Shown here one piece after another: positions 1 through 9,886 of a DNA stretch of 64,000 nt (position 1 is its first letter; the number at the start of each line of letters is the position of its first letter). The stretch lies in assembly GCA_004802725.1 (NCBI GenBank), contig SGPM01000005.1:62001-126000 (forward strand), in the 5' to 3' direction. The stretch is from Antrodiella citrinella. Lineage: Eukaryota > Basidiomycota > Agaricomycetes > Polyporales > Steccherinaceae. Below the pieces are notes generated by a model that was given only the letters and a program-made list of their open reading frames with translations, searched no databases and had not been told where the DNA came from. The position numbers and the translations under genes are program-made.

Positions 1-640
1 ACTGGTGAAGACCGACAGTCAGTTGGAGAACCTCGAGAAGCTAGTACGTGCGTTCGGACTTTGCCCACATATCACGCTTATTGTGTTTGTCGGGTACTAG
101 GTGTCTACCATTGAGTTCTCGCTCGTCGAAGTCTCAGTCGTGCACGGACTGCAACAGGGCAACGAGGTCTTGAAGGAAATCCACAAGGAGATGAGTATCG
201 AGGCGGTCGAGAAGCTGTTAGATGAGACGGCCGAGGCGAGAGCATACCAACGAGTACGTCTCCTGCTCTTCACACAAACAGCAGTGACTGACATCTCTTC
301 AGGAAATTGACGATATGTTGGCGGACACCCTTACAGCCGACGACGAGGATGCTGTGCAGGAAGAACTCAGGCAACTACAGCAAGAAGCGGTTAGTACTCC
401 TCACTTCACTCCGTCTAGAGGGATATTGATGGCTCTGCAGATTGGCGAACAGGAATTGGACTCAGATCGGTTACCGTCAGTGCCAGTCGCAGAACCAGTG
501 TCTCACGAGGTCGAAGGTAAGAGATTTGTGTACCGTGAGACATCTCGTTTGTCTTTGTCTGACGCAACTTTGTAGCAGAGGAACGCCTACCAACACCTAC
601 ACCAGAGGAATCGCGGGAGCGTATACCAATAGCTGCATGA
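1..640 (+). CDS. vps20: VPS20/CHMP6-like ESCRT-III subunit, 3' part
   Basis: This is the C-terminal part of a Snf7-family ESCRT-III protein that works on endosomes in multivesicular body formation and membrane scission; its 5' end lies left of the window. Five exons can be joined with introns at 44-100, 254-302, 390-440 and 517-578. The joined protein has the family core LVSTIEFSLVEVSVVHGLQQ followed by GNEVLKEIHKEMS, a conserved helix with LLDETAEARAYQREIDDML, and then the acidic LTADDEDAVQEELRQL segment typical of VPS20/CHMP6. It ends in a proline/glutamate-rich tail (PTPTPEESRERIPIAA) and a TGA stop at 638-640. The matched segment order fits CHMP6 better than SNF7 or VPS24. The gene converges on the cyclophilin gene, leaving about 100 bases between the two stops. 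Confidence 0.88.
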
Positions 641-737
641 GTAGGCGGGGGATAACGAACATTTCACGATATTAAACATCTACCTATAATCACAGCATGT
701 ATACAAACTCGCACCAAATGTGAAATTGGTAACATAT

Positions 738-2773
738 CTACCACCCATCAAAATTTCCGAACCCAATCTTGCGCTTCTTCTTTCCATCATCTGGTAATGC
801 GGCAGCAGGCAAAGGTTCTGCTGGTCGTTTCGTGCCGGCCTTCGCAGTCGCAGCACCTATATGCAAGTACTTGCCGACGCCCGCACCTGCTGAAGCACCC
901 AGACCTGATTTCTCCAACCCGATCTTGTGTCCAAACCAATTGGTCTCATCTTCCCTAGTGGGTGGAGCTTTCTCCGCGGCCTCCCGGCCCTCCACGGCAG
1001 CAACTTTGCGAGCCCGCAATTTCTGTTGGCGATTCTTGTATTCCTCAAAGGGGTCTTGGAAACTGTTGCAGGAACCACGATCAATAACGGCTGAATAATG
1101 TCAGATTCCAATTATCGGCGGTAGACTTACATGACGACCTCGGTAATTTTAACAGGTCTTGAGGGACGTTCGGTACCTGGCTTAACAGGGATAGCTTCTA
1201 ATGCATCAAGTACCTCTTCCCCACCTACCAACTTCCCGAAGACGGTATGCTTCTTGTCAAGGTGAGGCGTGGCCTTGAATGTCAGATAAAATTGCGACCT
1301 GGAGACGAAGTTCAGATATCATGAAGGGCATTCTACCAAGATGCACATACCCATTGGTTCCTGCACCTTTGTTTGCCATCGCCAAGACACCGCGAGAGTC
1401 ATGCTTTGCAGCGTTTCGCATATCGTGTTCATCTCGGAAGGGCGTGCCCCAGTAGGACTCTCCTCCAGCTCCTGTACCTGTCGGATCACCTGTTTGTATC
1501 TGTCTCCAAGTCAACACAAGGATCGTATATATGCGAGTGACGTGACTGACCATGAAACCAGGTACCAAGCGATGGAACGAGCAGTTGTTGTACTTTCCGG
1601 CTTTCGCAAGCATGAGGAAGTTGTAACATGTCTTGGGAGCCTGCAAAGCATTTATGAGCGTCGTTTCACTTTTGAAAAACGTTGGCAGACGAACCTTCTC
1701 GCAATATAGCTCCAGGTTCAGACTACCTCCTAAAGATGTGACTACCCTGACATAGGCTCGTCGTCGGCCTACGTCTTTCTCCTTGCCCTTACCCTTTGGC
1801 GGGTTTGCAAAGTCATCAAACATGATTTCCTCTTCATCCCACACAAGTTGTGACGTCTGTGTATGTGGGTCTACTGATGTCGAGGTCAAGGACGCTCCCG
1901 GGAGACCGGTAGAATACGGTGAGACATTCCCTACAAAGGTAATATTCAGCGAGTGGTATAGTCGCGACAATGCATAACACACATGGGACGGCTGCTTTCG
2001 TCTTGGCTATTGGGTCTTTAGCAGCAACTTTAGCAACAGTTTTGTCTTCAGACTTCGCGGCTGTCACTACATTGGAGACAGATGCGGTTGGCAGCCCGTG
2101 GGGGTTCTGCAATGTGATTACGTCGGCCCTGCATGCATGATAAGCGGACAGTTGCAGCAAACACATGAACGAAATACGCACTTCTTGAAGCTTGTATCTG
2201 AAACAAGATCCTTTCCACCTTTGACACTATCCGCCAGAAACACATTTCCGGTGGTGACAATCGCGACAATATGGGAGTGCTCCGAGAACTCCTTGAAAGA
2301 GATTGGGTCATGCAGTTCGCCTGTGGCTTTGCGAGAGTAATGTAGAGTAATGAGGTCGGAAGGGGCCAGAGGTTCTTGAGTAACGGGATTCAGATTGTCA
2401 TGTTGTCTGGAAGAACATCAGAATGAATGATAAAATCTTGAATATAGGACGTACTTCAGCCAAGGAATAATACTCGTTAGTTCGAACACATTGCCCGACC
2501 CGTCCGAGTTCCTCGCACACACCGGATTCGTGAATGGTTGGAACGTTAACGCACAACAGTCAAAAGGGGTCCTGCTACCAGGATGAGGTGCCTCGGCTTT
2601 CCTGTACAAAGAAGACAAAGGCTATATGAGCTCCAACTGAGAATAGAGCAGAACGAATTTTGGTAATGTGAGACTTACTGTCTGTGACCGGCCGAAGAAG
2701 CAGTATGCTGCCCAAACATGCCCGAATGTTCAGCATGAGTGACATACATCTTGTCGGAGTTTCCGTGACCCAT
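738..2773 (-). CDS. U-box cyclophilin, CYP60/PPIL2-type peptidyl-prolyl isomerase
   Basis: The spliced protein begins [20 protein letters not shown], the usual start of the PPIL2/CYP60 family, at an ATG at 2773. An N-terminal U-box follows ([17 protein letters not shown], then IIPWLK and NPVTQEPL), which in this family recruits E2 enzymes. Next comes a divergent linker (FVITLQNP-like region) and a C-terminal cyclophilin domain with [11 protein letters not shown], the catalytic-site stretch [32 protein letters not shown], a [16 protein letters not shown] segment (after splicing near 1300) and [10 protein letters not shown]. The tail is rich in Lys and Ala and ends [12 protein letters not shown]. 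Family members are nuclear and spliceosome-associated. The gene has about nine or more introns and shares an upstream region of about 240 bases with the divergent PPR gene. Confidence 0.9.
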
Positions 2774-3014
2774 GATGCGGTGTGTTGCGATTGTTTGACC
2801 AGGAGGGTTTTGGTGGCGGGAAGCAAGAGAGACAGTTATAGGCGCTTGTATTCTGCCGCTGCTTTACTTGCTTTCGCATCGAGTCTGACGACCTTCACAC
2901 CCTTCTGCTACAACGCGTGAGTTCGCGTGTCATTGAGGTAGAATTCTTTACTCTGTCTTCGTGTAAAGCTTTGAGAATGTGCTGACGGAATTGTATCAGG
3001 TCTTCAACATTCGT

Positions 3015-5297
3015 ATGCTCCGGCATGCAGGTATTCATGCAGCTGCTGCTCCGCCGTCCCAACGGCTCGTAGCCCATGCTTCGGTCTGCCTACCCATTAT
3101 ACGGAGCCGCACATCTACACCAGTACATTCCCGCCAGGCATCCGTGTATGCTCAACTGAGAAAGGCCAAGTCCATCCTCAGCGATGTCCCACAACTTCCC
3201 ATTACCATCCACTCTACCCCCCAATCCGACATCACGACCGTCAATACTACCCTGCCACGATTGAAAAAAGCCTTAGAGGATCACGATATTGCCGCAGTTT
3301 GTAAACTCTGGTCAACCATGGTAGACAAACAGGTGCTTAGGCTCATCGGGCGGACAACGCACGAGAGGCTTTCCAGGCTGCTTGGGAACATGTGCAATGC
3401 GCAGAATGGGAATGGGTCGAAGTGGTCGAACGAGCAGCGCGACATGGTCGCAGCTATGGCCATATTCTTCTCCTCCGCTGGATACCCGACAGGCCTGACA
3501 GCGTACATGATCCTAAACCTCAAGCGCGGCGAGCCGGAAGCAGTCCACAGCCTCTATTCTCGCTATCTGGAGACTCTGGAGTTCAAAGATACGTGGCAGG
3601 AACAACACGATCCCTCGATACTGTTTCCAAACTCTCCGTACGTTGATTTATCGCAACCTAAGGAGCCTCAAGTGGACCAGTACGAGGACGAGGTTCTTGA
3701 ACAAGAGCAAGACGCAGAATCTCGCTCAAATCTTCCTATCGTGTTTCCTCACATCATACTCTGTTCAATTGCTGCACACGCTCTGCAAGAGGATTTCGTT
3801 GGAGCCATAACGACTATCCTGCGGACTGGAACCCGTATCTCGCGAGCTCAGATCATATCTGTGGCCACCCAACTTCCCAAAAGCCTTGGTAGGAGCACGA
3901 TCGAATATGCTCACCGTCTCAACACTGCCAGACTTGTAGCCAGACCGGGCTCCCTTAAAATGTATCTGACAGACCTCGCCAACGACCGTGCCGACAAAAC
4001 AATAACCGCTCTGTATCAGTCCATTGTGACGGAACTCACACGTCGCAATCCATGGTTGACAGTCAATCCTGCCAAACTCAACGACCGAACACCCATCCTA
4101 CTCCCCGGGGAAACATGGGGCCGTTTCCTGAAATGCTTCCTCATGTGCCGGCAACTGCCAATGGCAGGTCAAGTTTGGGACGACCTGAACCGTTTCGGAG
4201 TGGTTCCAACGGTAGCGACGTGGATATCACTGCTAGAGGGCTACGGCCACCTACGCTTGGGTGACCAGCTGCTCACTGCTTGGAAGCTCATGCGAGGGGA
4301 AGGCATCGAGCCGGATGCGATCGCGTACCTCGCCATCATCGACGGTCTGACACGAGCCAAACTGCCAAACGAAGCTCTCGCGTACTTCCTCGAATTTAGG
4401 AAAGGCTTGAAGCCGGCCCAGTTCAAGGATTCAATCACCCGTCACGTCCACAACACCATGGTGACCGGGCTCTTACTCAACGACGCGCTGCAGAAGGCAA
4501 ACATCATTTTGGACTTGATGCGCAGGGATCAGCCAGCCCCCGATATCGTGACTTACAACATGTTCATGCAGCATCACGCTCGAAAGGGCGAACTGAAGGA
4601 ATTGGCCTCCGTTCTAGAGGCGGTGGACAAGGCGAAACTCCGGGGGGATGCGGTCACTTTTTCCTTGCTCCTCGGCGCATTGCTCAAGGTCCGGGAGGAC
4701 GCGCAACAGATCGTGTTCGACCTCATGCGAAAGCAAGGAATCAAGCCCGACGTCGTCATATACACCGATATCATCCACCATCTCATGCTGCAGAGAACGC
4801 CTCGCTCTTTCACGGCCGCTCTGGAGGTTCTGCGAGAGATCGAACAAGACACCTCTGGAGACGTCGCGCCTAATGTTATCACGTACACGGCGGTGCTCTC
4901 AGGCATCTTGCGTGCCACTTGGATGGAGGCGGGGACATTGGAAGAGTGGCGGCAGGACATCACACGACGAATTTCGGAACGCGGTATAAGACTAACCACG
5001 ACGACATATCACCGCCTCATTGGAGTCGCCCTCGAGAATCCAGAATGGCAAGGCGTGCAACTGGCCATGCTGTACTACAGGGAGATGCTCATGAAAGACA
5101 AAGTGCAGAGGGACACGTGGTATGTACTGCTGCACGCGCTGATGCGGCGGGAGCAGTGGACGTTGGCGGATGAGGTGCTGGTGGACATGAAGAAGGCGGG
5201 TTTTGTTCCGCAGCATAGTCTGGAGAGACTGGTGGCTTCGATTAGAGCGAGGAGGGCGTACAGGGGGAGAAGCCACTATACCGAGGATGATATATAA
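3015..5297 (+). CDS. Pentatricopeptide repeat (PPR) protein, probably mitochondrial
   Basis: A single-exon protein of about 760 residues. I place the start at the ATG at 3015 because the open frame upstream begins only at a GTG. The N-terminus (MLRHAGIHAAAAPPSQRLVA) is rich in Arg and Ala with almost no acidic residues, as expected for a mitochondrial targeting sequence. From about residue 370 on there are tandem 35-residue helical hairpins with PPR signatures: VVPTVATWISLLEGYGHL, GIEPDAIAYLAIIDGL, APDIVTYNMFMQHHARKGEL, GDAVTFSLLLGALLK, GIKPDVVIYTDIIHHLM and NVITYTAVLSGIL. PPR proteins bind organellar RNA and act in its processing, stability or translation. The absence of introns in such a long gene stands out in this intron-rich window. 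I cannot assign a specific orthologue or RNA target. Confidence 0.9.
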   Translation: MLRHAGIHAAAAPPSQRLVAHASVCLPIIRSRTSTPVHSRQASVYAQLRKAKSILSDVPQLPITIHSTPQSDITTVNTTLPRLKKALEDHDIAAVCKLWSTMVDKQVLRLIGRTTHERLSRLLGNMCNAQNGNGSKWSNEQRDMVAAMAIFFSSAGYPTGLTAYMILNLKRGEPEAVHSLYSRYLETLEFKDTWQEQHDPSILFPNSPYVDLSQPKEPQVDQYEDEVLEQEQDAESRSNLPIVFPHIILCSIAAHALQEDFVGAITTILRTGTRISRAQIISVATQLPKSLGRSTIEYAHRLNTARLVARPGSLKMYLTDLANDRADKTITALYQSIVTELTRRNPWLTVNPAKLNDRTPILLPGETWGRFLKCFLMCRQLPMAGQVWDDLNRFGVVPTVATWISLLEGYGHLRLGDQLLTAWKLMRGEGIEPDAIAYLAIIDGLTRAKLPNEALAYFLEFRKGLKPAQFKDSITRHVHNTMVTGLLLNDALQKANIILDLMRRDQPAPDIVTYNMFMQHHARKGELKELASVLEAVDKAKLRGDAVTFSLLLGALLKVREDAQQIVFDLMRKQGIKPDVVIYTDIIHHLMLQRTPRSFTAALEVLREIEQDTSGDVAPNVITYTAVLSGILRATWMEAGTLEEWRQDITRRISERGIRLTTTTYHRLIGVALENPEWQGVQLAMLYYREMLMKDKVQRDTWYVLLHALMRREQWTLADEVLVDMKKAGFVPQHSLERLVASIRARRAYRGRSHYTEDDI

Positions 5298-5326
5298 TTC
5301 CTAATGATCTTAATGCGTAGAGTGAA

Positions 5327-5658
5327 CTATGACGGAGCGGGGACAAGCGGTCTCTCCCCGATGAAGAAGGATATCCCGAGACCAAGTCTGAGATATCGAG
5401 CATAGGCTAACAATGGATTCCATGTGAGGTTCCAGACGAGACCCGTTAAGTTGAGATGAACATACCCCAGTGACTCCACCTGCGACCTAAGAACTTGCCG
5501 AGGAAAGGGAGGAGGACGACCGCGACGAGCTGCTGCAATTGCTGGATGCTCTCTTCCCACTCCTGCTGTGCGAGACGAAGCTCCTCTTCGTCGTCTTCAT
5601 CGTCGTAGGAGTATTCCGAGGACGCTGTCGAGTCGAGAGAGCCTACGGAGTGCGGCAT
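5327..5658 (-). CDS. Small single-span membrane protein, MIM2-like candidate
   Basis: Two exons give a protein of about 90 residues starting MPHSVGSLDSTASSEYSYDD at the ATG at 5658. The intron has donor GTATGT and acceptor TTAG just before CCTATGCTCG, with a CTTAAC branch-like site. The N-terminal third is very acidic (YDDEDDEEE). It is followed by a helix QEWEESIQQLQQLVAVVLLP and a short hydrophobic/aromatic stretch FLGKFLGRRWSHWAYARYLR. An acidic N-terminus, one hydrophobic helix and a W/Y/R-rich segment after it resemble MIM2, a subunit of the fungal mitochondrial outer-membrane MIM insertase. That match is from memory of the family's layout, not a search. The stop at 5327 is only 30 bases from the convergent PPR stop. 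It is reported as a real gene because the splice restores one coherent frame. Confidence 0.55.
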
Positions 5659-5838
5659 GGTGGGTGTCCGAGACCACAACGAGCGTCACAAGCGGGTGGT
5701 TGATGGTGCTTCGGCCGGCAAACATTCCAGGGTAGCTCTCAACACAGAGCCACCTTTCTCTTCCACCTCCCTCATTCTGTACACCTACGACGGCCCCCCA
5801 CACACCTATTCCGTCGGTCGACGCCCTGCAAATGCATC

Positions 5839-8133
5839 ATGGAGTCCCAGAACATCCGCTCACGAAGCAGGCTTGTGGGCCAACCACTGCTCTACGCAAT
5901 TTCAGTCTTTGCCAGTCTCGGCGTTTTTCTCGTCAGTCTCATTCTGCCGTGTCCGTTCATCCAGAGCTCATCCTACTTCTCAACAGTTTGGCTATGATCA
6001 AGGGTACGTCCGTGAGCCATTTTGGCTGCTCAATATACTCATCCCCGTGATATCAGTGTCATGTCCGGGGTCATCACTGGTCCCCATTTCTTGAAGTTCT
6101 TCAACCATCCCTCTGCATTAGCAGTAGGAACAATGGTAGCGGTGCTCGAAGTCGGCGCATTCAGTGAGTCTAGTGAGTCCTTCCCAGGCCGATACTGAAC
6201 ATGCACTGCAGTCACTTCCGTTGCCGCTGGTCGTGTGGGCGATATCATTGGGCGCAGAGGCACGCTATTCATTGGCGCAATTATCTTTGCGATCGGCGGT
6301 GCTGTCCAGACCTTCACACCGGGTTTCTGGGTCATGGTTGTCGGGAGGATTATCGCGGGCTTTGGAGTCGGGCTGCTCTCGTGAGTGACATCCGGAATGC
6401 AGCACTTTCTAGGCTGATGGTTATGCAGAACCATCGTTCCTATATACCAGAGTGAAATTTCACCTCCAGAACATGTAAGGACAGCGCCTCTTGTCTCCAG
6501 GACAAGATGTTAACATGCTCTTCCGTTGTCAGAGAGGTGCCCTCGCATGTATGGAATTCACAGTGAACATTTTCGGTTATGCTAGCTCAGTGGTACGCTC
6601 TGCGCGCACCCGTTCCGTTATCTTGCTAATTCAAATTCAAGTGGATCGACTACTTCTGCTCCTTCATTGATTCCAACCTAGCCTGGCGCATTCCGCTTTC
6701 TGTGCAATGTGCCATTGGTCTCTTTCTCGCCTTCGGGTCTCTAGCGATGCCAGAGAGCCCCAGGTGGCTCCTTGACACGGACAAAGATGCTGAAGGCATG
6801 CGTGTGCTCTCTGATTTGCATGGAGGTGACCCCGACGACGTCATTGCGAAAGCAGAATTCGCGGAGATCAAAGAAAGGATTATGATCGAAGTGAGCCGTG
6901 CCTGTCCATATGATCATAGTGGCGTATTCACAGGTTGCCACAGCGAGAGAGTGGAGAAGGGCGCACATACGCCGTCATGTGGAAGCGTTACAAACGACGC
7001 GTTCTGTTGGCCATGTCATCTCAAGCATTTGCACAGCTCGTACGTCTTTTTCATGAATTTACATTCCGCACATTATGACTCAATCTGTTCCAGAACGGTA
7101 TCAATGTGATATCCTACTACGCACGTAAGTCCATCGAGGACCTTCGTCCGTCCAGTACACTAAAAGTGTTGCGCATACAGCTAGAGTATTCGAAGAGGCC
7201 GGCTGGGTCGGTCGTGATGCCATTCTCATGACTGGTATCAACGCGATCATTTATATTCTGAGCACTATACCTCCTTGGTATCTAGTAGATCGCTGGGGTC
7301 GACGCGTGATTCTTCTCAGCGGTGCTGTGGTGGTATGTTTCTACATCCAGTTTGTCATATCACATATCTTGACGATATTTTAGATGGGACTTGCTCTTAC
7401 AGCAACTGGATGGTGGATGTACATTGACGTTCCAGAAACGCCAAAGGCTGTGGTCACATGCGTGATTATTTACAACGCGGCTTTCGGATATAGCTGGGGA
7501 CCTTTGCCTTGGTTGTACCCTCCCGAAGTATGTTTCTTCGCCTGCGAAATACATTTACACTTTGCTGATCATGTTATAGATCATGCCGTTGGCCGTCCGC
7601 GCCAAAGGTGTATCCCTTTCCACTGCAACGAACTGGGCTTTCAATTTCCTCGTGGGCGAAATGACACCCGTGTTACAGGAAACTATCCAGTGGCGACTAT
7701 ACCCCATGCATGGGTTCTTCTGTGCCTGCAGTTTTGTAGTTGGTGAGTATCCACGCTTGTCGTGAACCTTCCGTCGCGCTGACTTTTTGTCAATAGTATA
7801 TTTCTTATACCCGGAAACCAAGGGCGTTCCGTTAGAAGAAATGGACGCTGTCTTCGGAGAAGGTGTGTTTTTTTATATACGAGTGACCGAGGAATGTGTA
7901 TTAAATATGTCGCCTTCACAGAGGAACTCGAAGAACGCCTAGAAGACGAAGAGTCCGAGCGATCCTCTCTAGTGTCTCGCCGGTCCCGTCGGTCGCGTTC
8001 CTCCATCTCGCGACTTTCCGTTTCCATCCCACAGACCAGTCAAGGCTCAGGAACCGGGTGGTTCAGTCGTTTGCTTGGAGGTCCTGACCGACGAGAAGCT
8101 TCATATCAGCCCATACGGGGAGGTGACGAATAG
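5839..8133 (+). CDS. MFS sugar transporter
   Basis: A multi-exon gene encoding a 12-helix sugar porter of the Major Facilitator Superfamily, expected in the plasma membrane. Joined exons start MESQNIRSRSRLVGQPLLYA. Family motifs appear in order: FLFGYDQGVMSG in helix 1; GRVGDIIGRRGTLFIG in the helix 2-3 loop; GRIIAGFGVGLLSTIVPIYQ; the central PESPRWLLD; QLNGINVISYYAPRVFEEAG in helix 7; DRWGRRVILLSG; YSWGPLPWLYPPEIMPLAVR; and the closing PETKGVPLEEMDAVFGE. The first two introns split GYDQG, a conserved place for such joins. The C-terminal tail is unusual: after an acidic stretch (EEELEERLEDEESE) comes an Arg/Ser-rich run (SRRSRRSRSSISRLS) and then PIRGGDE. The substrate (hexose, quinate or other) cannot be read from the sequence. 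Confidence 0.92.
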
Positions 8134-8767
8134 GAAATGTCGAGGATGGACCGCAGAGACGTGGGGGAGGAATCGGTCGCTGATGCGTCGTCGACTCCGA
8201 AGACGCAGACTCAAGAGCCTGAATGAGCCATGGCAAAGCATACCTTTTTCTGGTGATAGCTAGCGCAATGTGCTCGGGCTTGTGACCCTGTTCTGATTTC
8301 CCCCCCATGAATCTTGGTTCATCCTCACGACTACCAGCAATGACGACCTATTCCTGCGCTATCCCTCTGGCTCTATCATGCTTTGATACCGAAACCATTT
8401 GCCGACCAATTCCTCTGCCCACTAGGACTCTCCAACTACTTGTCCTGCAATAATTATTTATGCTACCCATAGCGAAGCATTGTACATAATCCCCCCGCAA
8501 GCTTTCAAGCTGTCGCATGTCATGTCTACCTGATCCTGTGCAATACATTTCTTGTTATCATTTGACTGGCGAGTGCAAGTTGGCAAATCATTCGCTCCAA
8601 AAGCAATGGCAGACAAGCACAAGATTGTTAAGCGTATTTCGTACTTAAAGCATTGTAAAGCACAATTATACGAAAAGAGATGAAAGTCCATGTAAGATAG
8701 TAAATAAGTACGGAGTAGTCCATGTAAGATCATCATTCAATCCTTCTCATCGTGAAGTCATCATTTA
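8134..8767. other. Convergent intergenic region
   Basis: No gene is seen between the sugar transporter and secreted protein A. The right part (about 8590-8767) is the 3' flank of copy A and closely matches, in inverted orientation, the 3' flank of copy B at 27693-27880. Shared words include the rare runs GACTACTCCGTA, GTATAATTGTGCTTTACA and CTTTTGGAGCGA. Confidence 0.7.
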
Positions 8768-9520
8768 CTACAAAGCTACCAACGCTCCCAGGAACATGCT
8801 GCTGACTACAGCAGCGATACCCACCGCGAGTTGGGGAGAAAGGGGACCTGGCGCGGCGTTTCCAGTTCCTGCGGCACTGGTTGCGGCGCCGCCTGCGCTG
8901 GTTGCTCCACTGGCTACACTGCTTGCGGCGCCGCCTGCGCTGGTTGCTTCACTGGCTACACTGCTTGCAGCTGAAGTAGCAGCGACGTAGACGCTTCCGG
9001 CGAAGGTGGTGAGCACACCGGCACCAGAGGTGGCGAGGGTGATGGCTTCACCGCCCACAGAGGTAATGATGGTCGCGGCTTGACCACCAACGGAAGTGAT
9101 ATCGGTGATAATGGAGCCAGCTGAAGAAGGACGGCGGTCTGTCAAGACCAAGACTCTTGACAACTCGTGCTGAATGAGACATACCTGCGCTGGTGAACTG
9201 CTGTGCATCACTGCTTGCTAGCGACAATGCGGAGCTGGCATCGGTGCTTGCTACTGACAGAGCCGATGAGACGTCGGTCTGTGCGACGCTGGCAACGGAT
9301 GCGGCACCGGAGGTGGCTACTGAGACTACAGAGCCGACATCGGAGGTGATGGAGTTAATGATGCTGCCAACTGTGAAGGGAGGGGGGGTTGAGTTATAGG
9401 TGAAGGAGGTGGGCACACGAGTAGATACGTACCGTTTTGACGCTTGTACTGGGGACCAGCGTGTGCGGATGCGAGAGTGGCGACTGCGAGGCAGGCAACG
9501 GTAGCGTATCTGAAGAACAT
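8768..9520 (-). CDS. Small secreted Ser/Ala-rich protein, copy A
   Basis: Three exons encode about 200 residues. The N-terminus MFFRYATVACLAVATLASAH is a clear signal peptide, followed by a Lys-Arg pair (QYKRQN) that could be a Kex2-type processing site. The first intron starts GTACGT right after QN and the second follows QQFTSA; copy B has both at the same places. The mature part is dominated by Ser, Ala, Val, Thr and Gly, with repeats such as SSALSVASTDASSALSLASS and SVASEATSAGGAA. It contains no cysteine. The last 20 or so residues (SPQLAVGIAAVVSSMFLGAL) are hydrophobic and reach almost to the stop, which suggests a GPI-anchor signal or a C-terminal membrane helix. I do not recognise a named family. 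Copy B at 27009-27692 is its paralogue. Confidence 0.85.
8891..8974 (-). repeat. 42-base in-frame tandem repeat in secreted protein A
   Basis: Two near-identical 42-base units (8891-8932 and 8933-8974) lie inside copy A and encode a 14-residue Ser/Ala/Gly-rich unit. The two differ at only a few bases. Copy B has no counterpart here, which accounts for much of the length difference between the two proteins. Confidence 0.8.
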
Positions 9521-9886
9521 GTCGAAGAAAGTGGTGGGGATGGTTCGTGAAGAAGAGTAGAACTGCGGATGGTGGATGAGGAGGAGGAGGCATCTTTATA
9601 GATGTTTTTAAATTGGGAATGGCTCTGGGGTTGGCTGTGGAGCTGCGGTAGCGAGGCTGCGAGAGCCGCAGCTGCGAGCGTCAGGCGATATTACTTATGC
9701 GATAGATGTACAGCACCGACGTCATTTATAGTGAGCGAGACCATCATGCTTAGGGTAGTACCAACATCCAATGGATGCGAAGGCGAGCTTTATTAGAAAA
9801 GTGTCCCATTTGTAGGCGCCTGTTTGGTGCTGCTTCGCGCTGCCGGGCCGAGTTCAATTTTGACTGAGAACCTTCATGCCAGCTGC
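9521..9886. other. Divergent promoter region
   Basis: No gene is seen. The region separates secreted protein A (minus) from the helicase gene (plus). It holds the TATA box and pyrimidine-rich leader of copy A. Nothing specific was recognised on the helicase side. Confidence 0.6.
9595..9600 (-). promoter_or_regulatory. TATA box of secreted protein A
   Basis: On the minus strand TATAAAGATG lies about 75 bases before the ATG and is followed by a CT-rich leader (CCTCCTCCTCCTCATCCACC). Copy B has the same element and leader at the same spacing. Confidence 0.6.

Noticed and set aside
2979..3014. Twelve extra residues at the PPR N-terminus
   Set aside because: That extension begins with GTG; the ATG at 3015 gives a typical targeting sequence.
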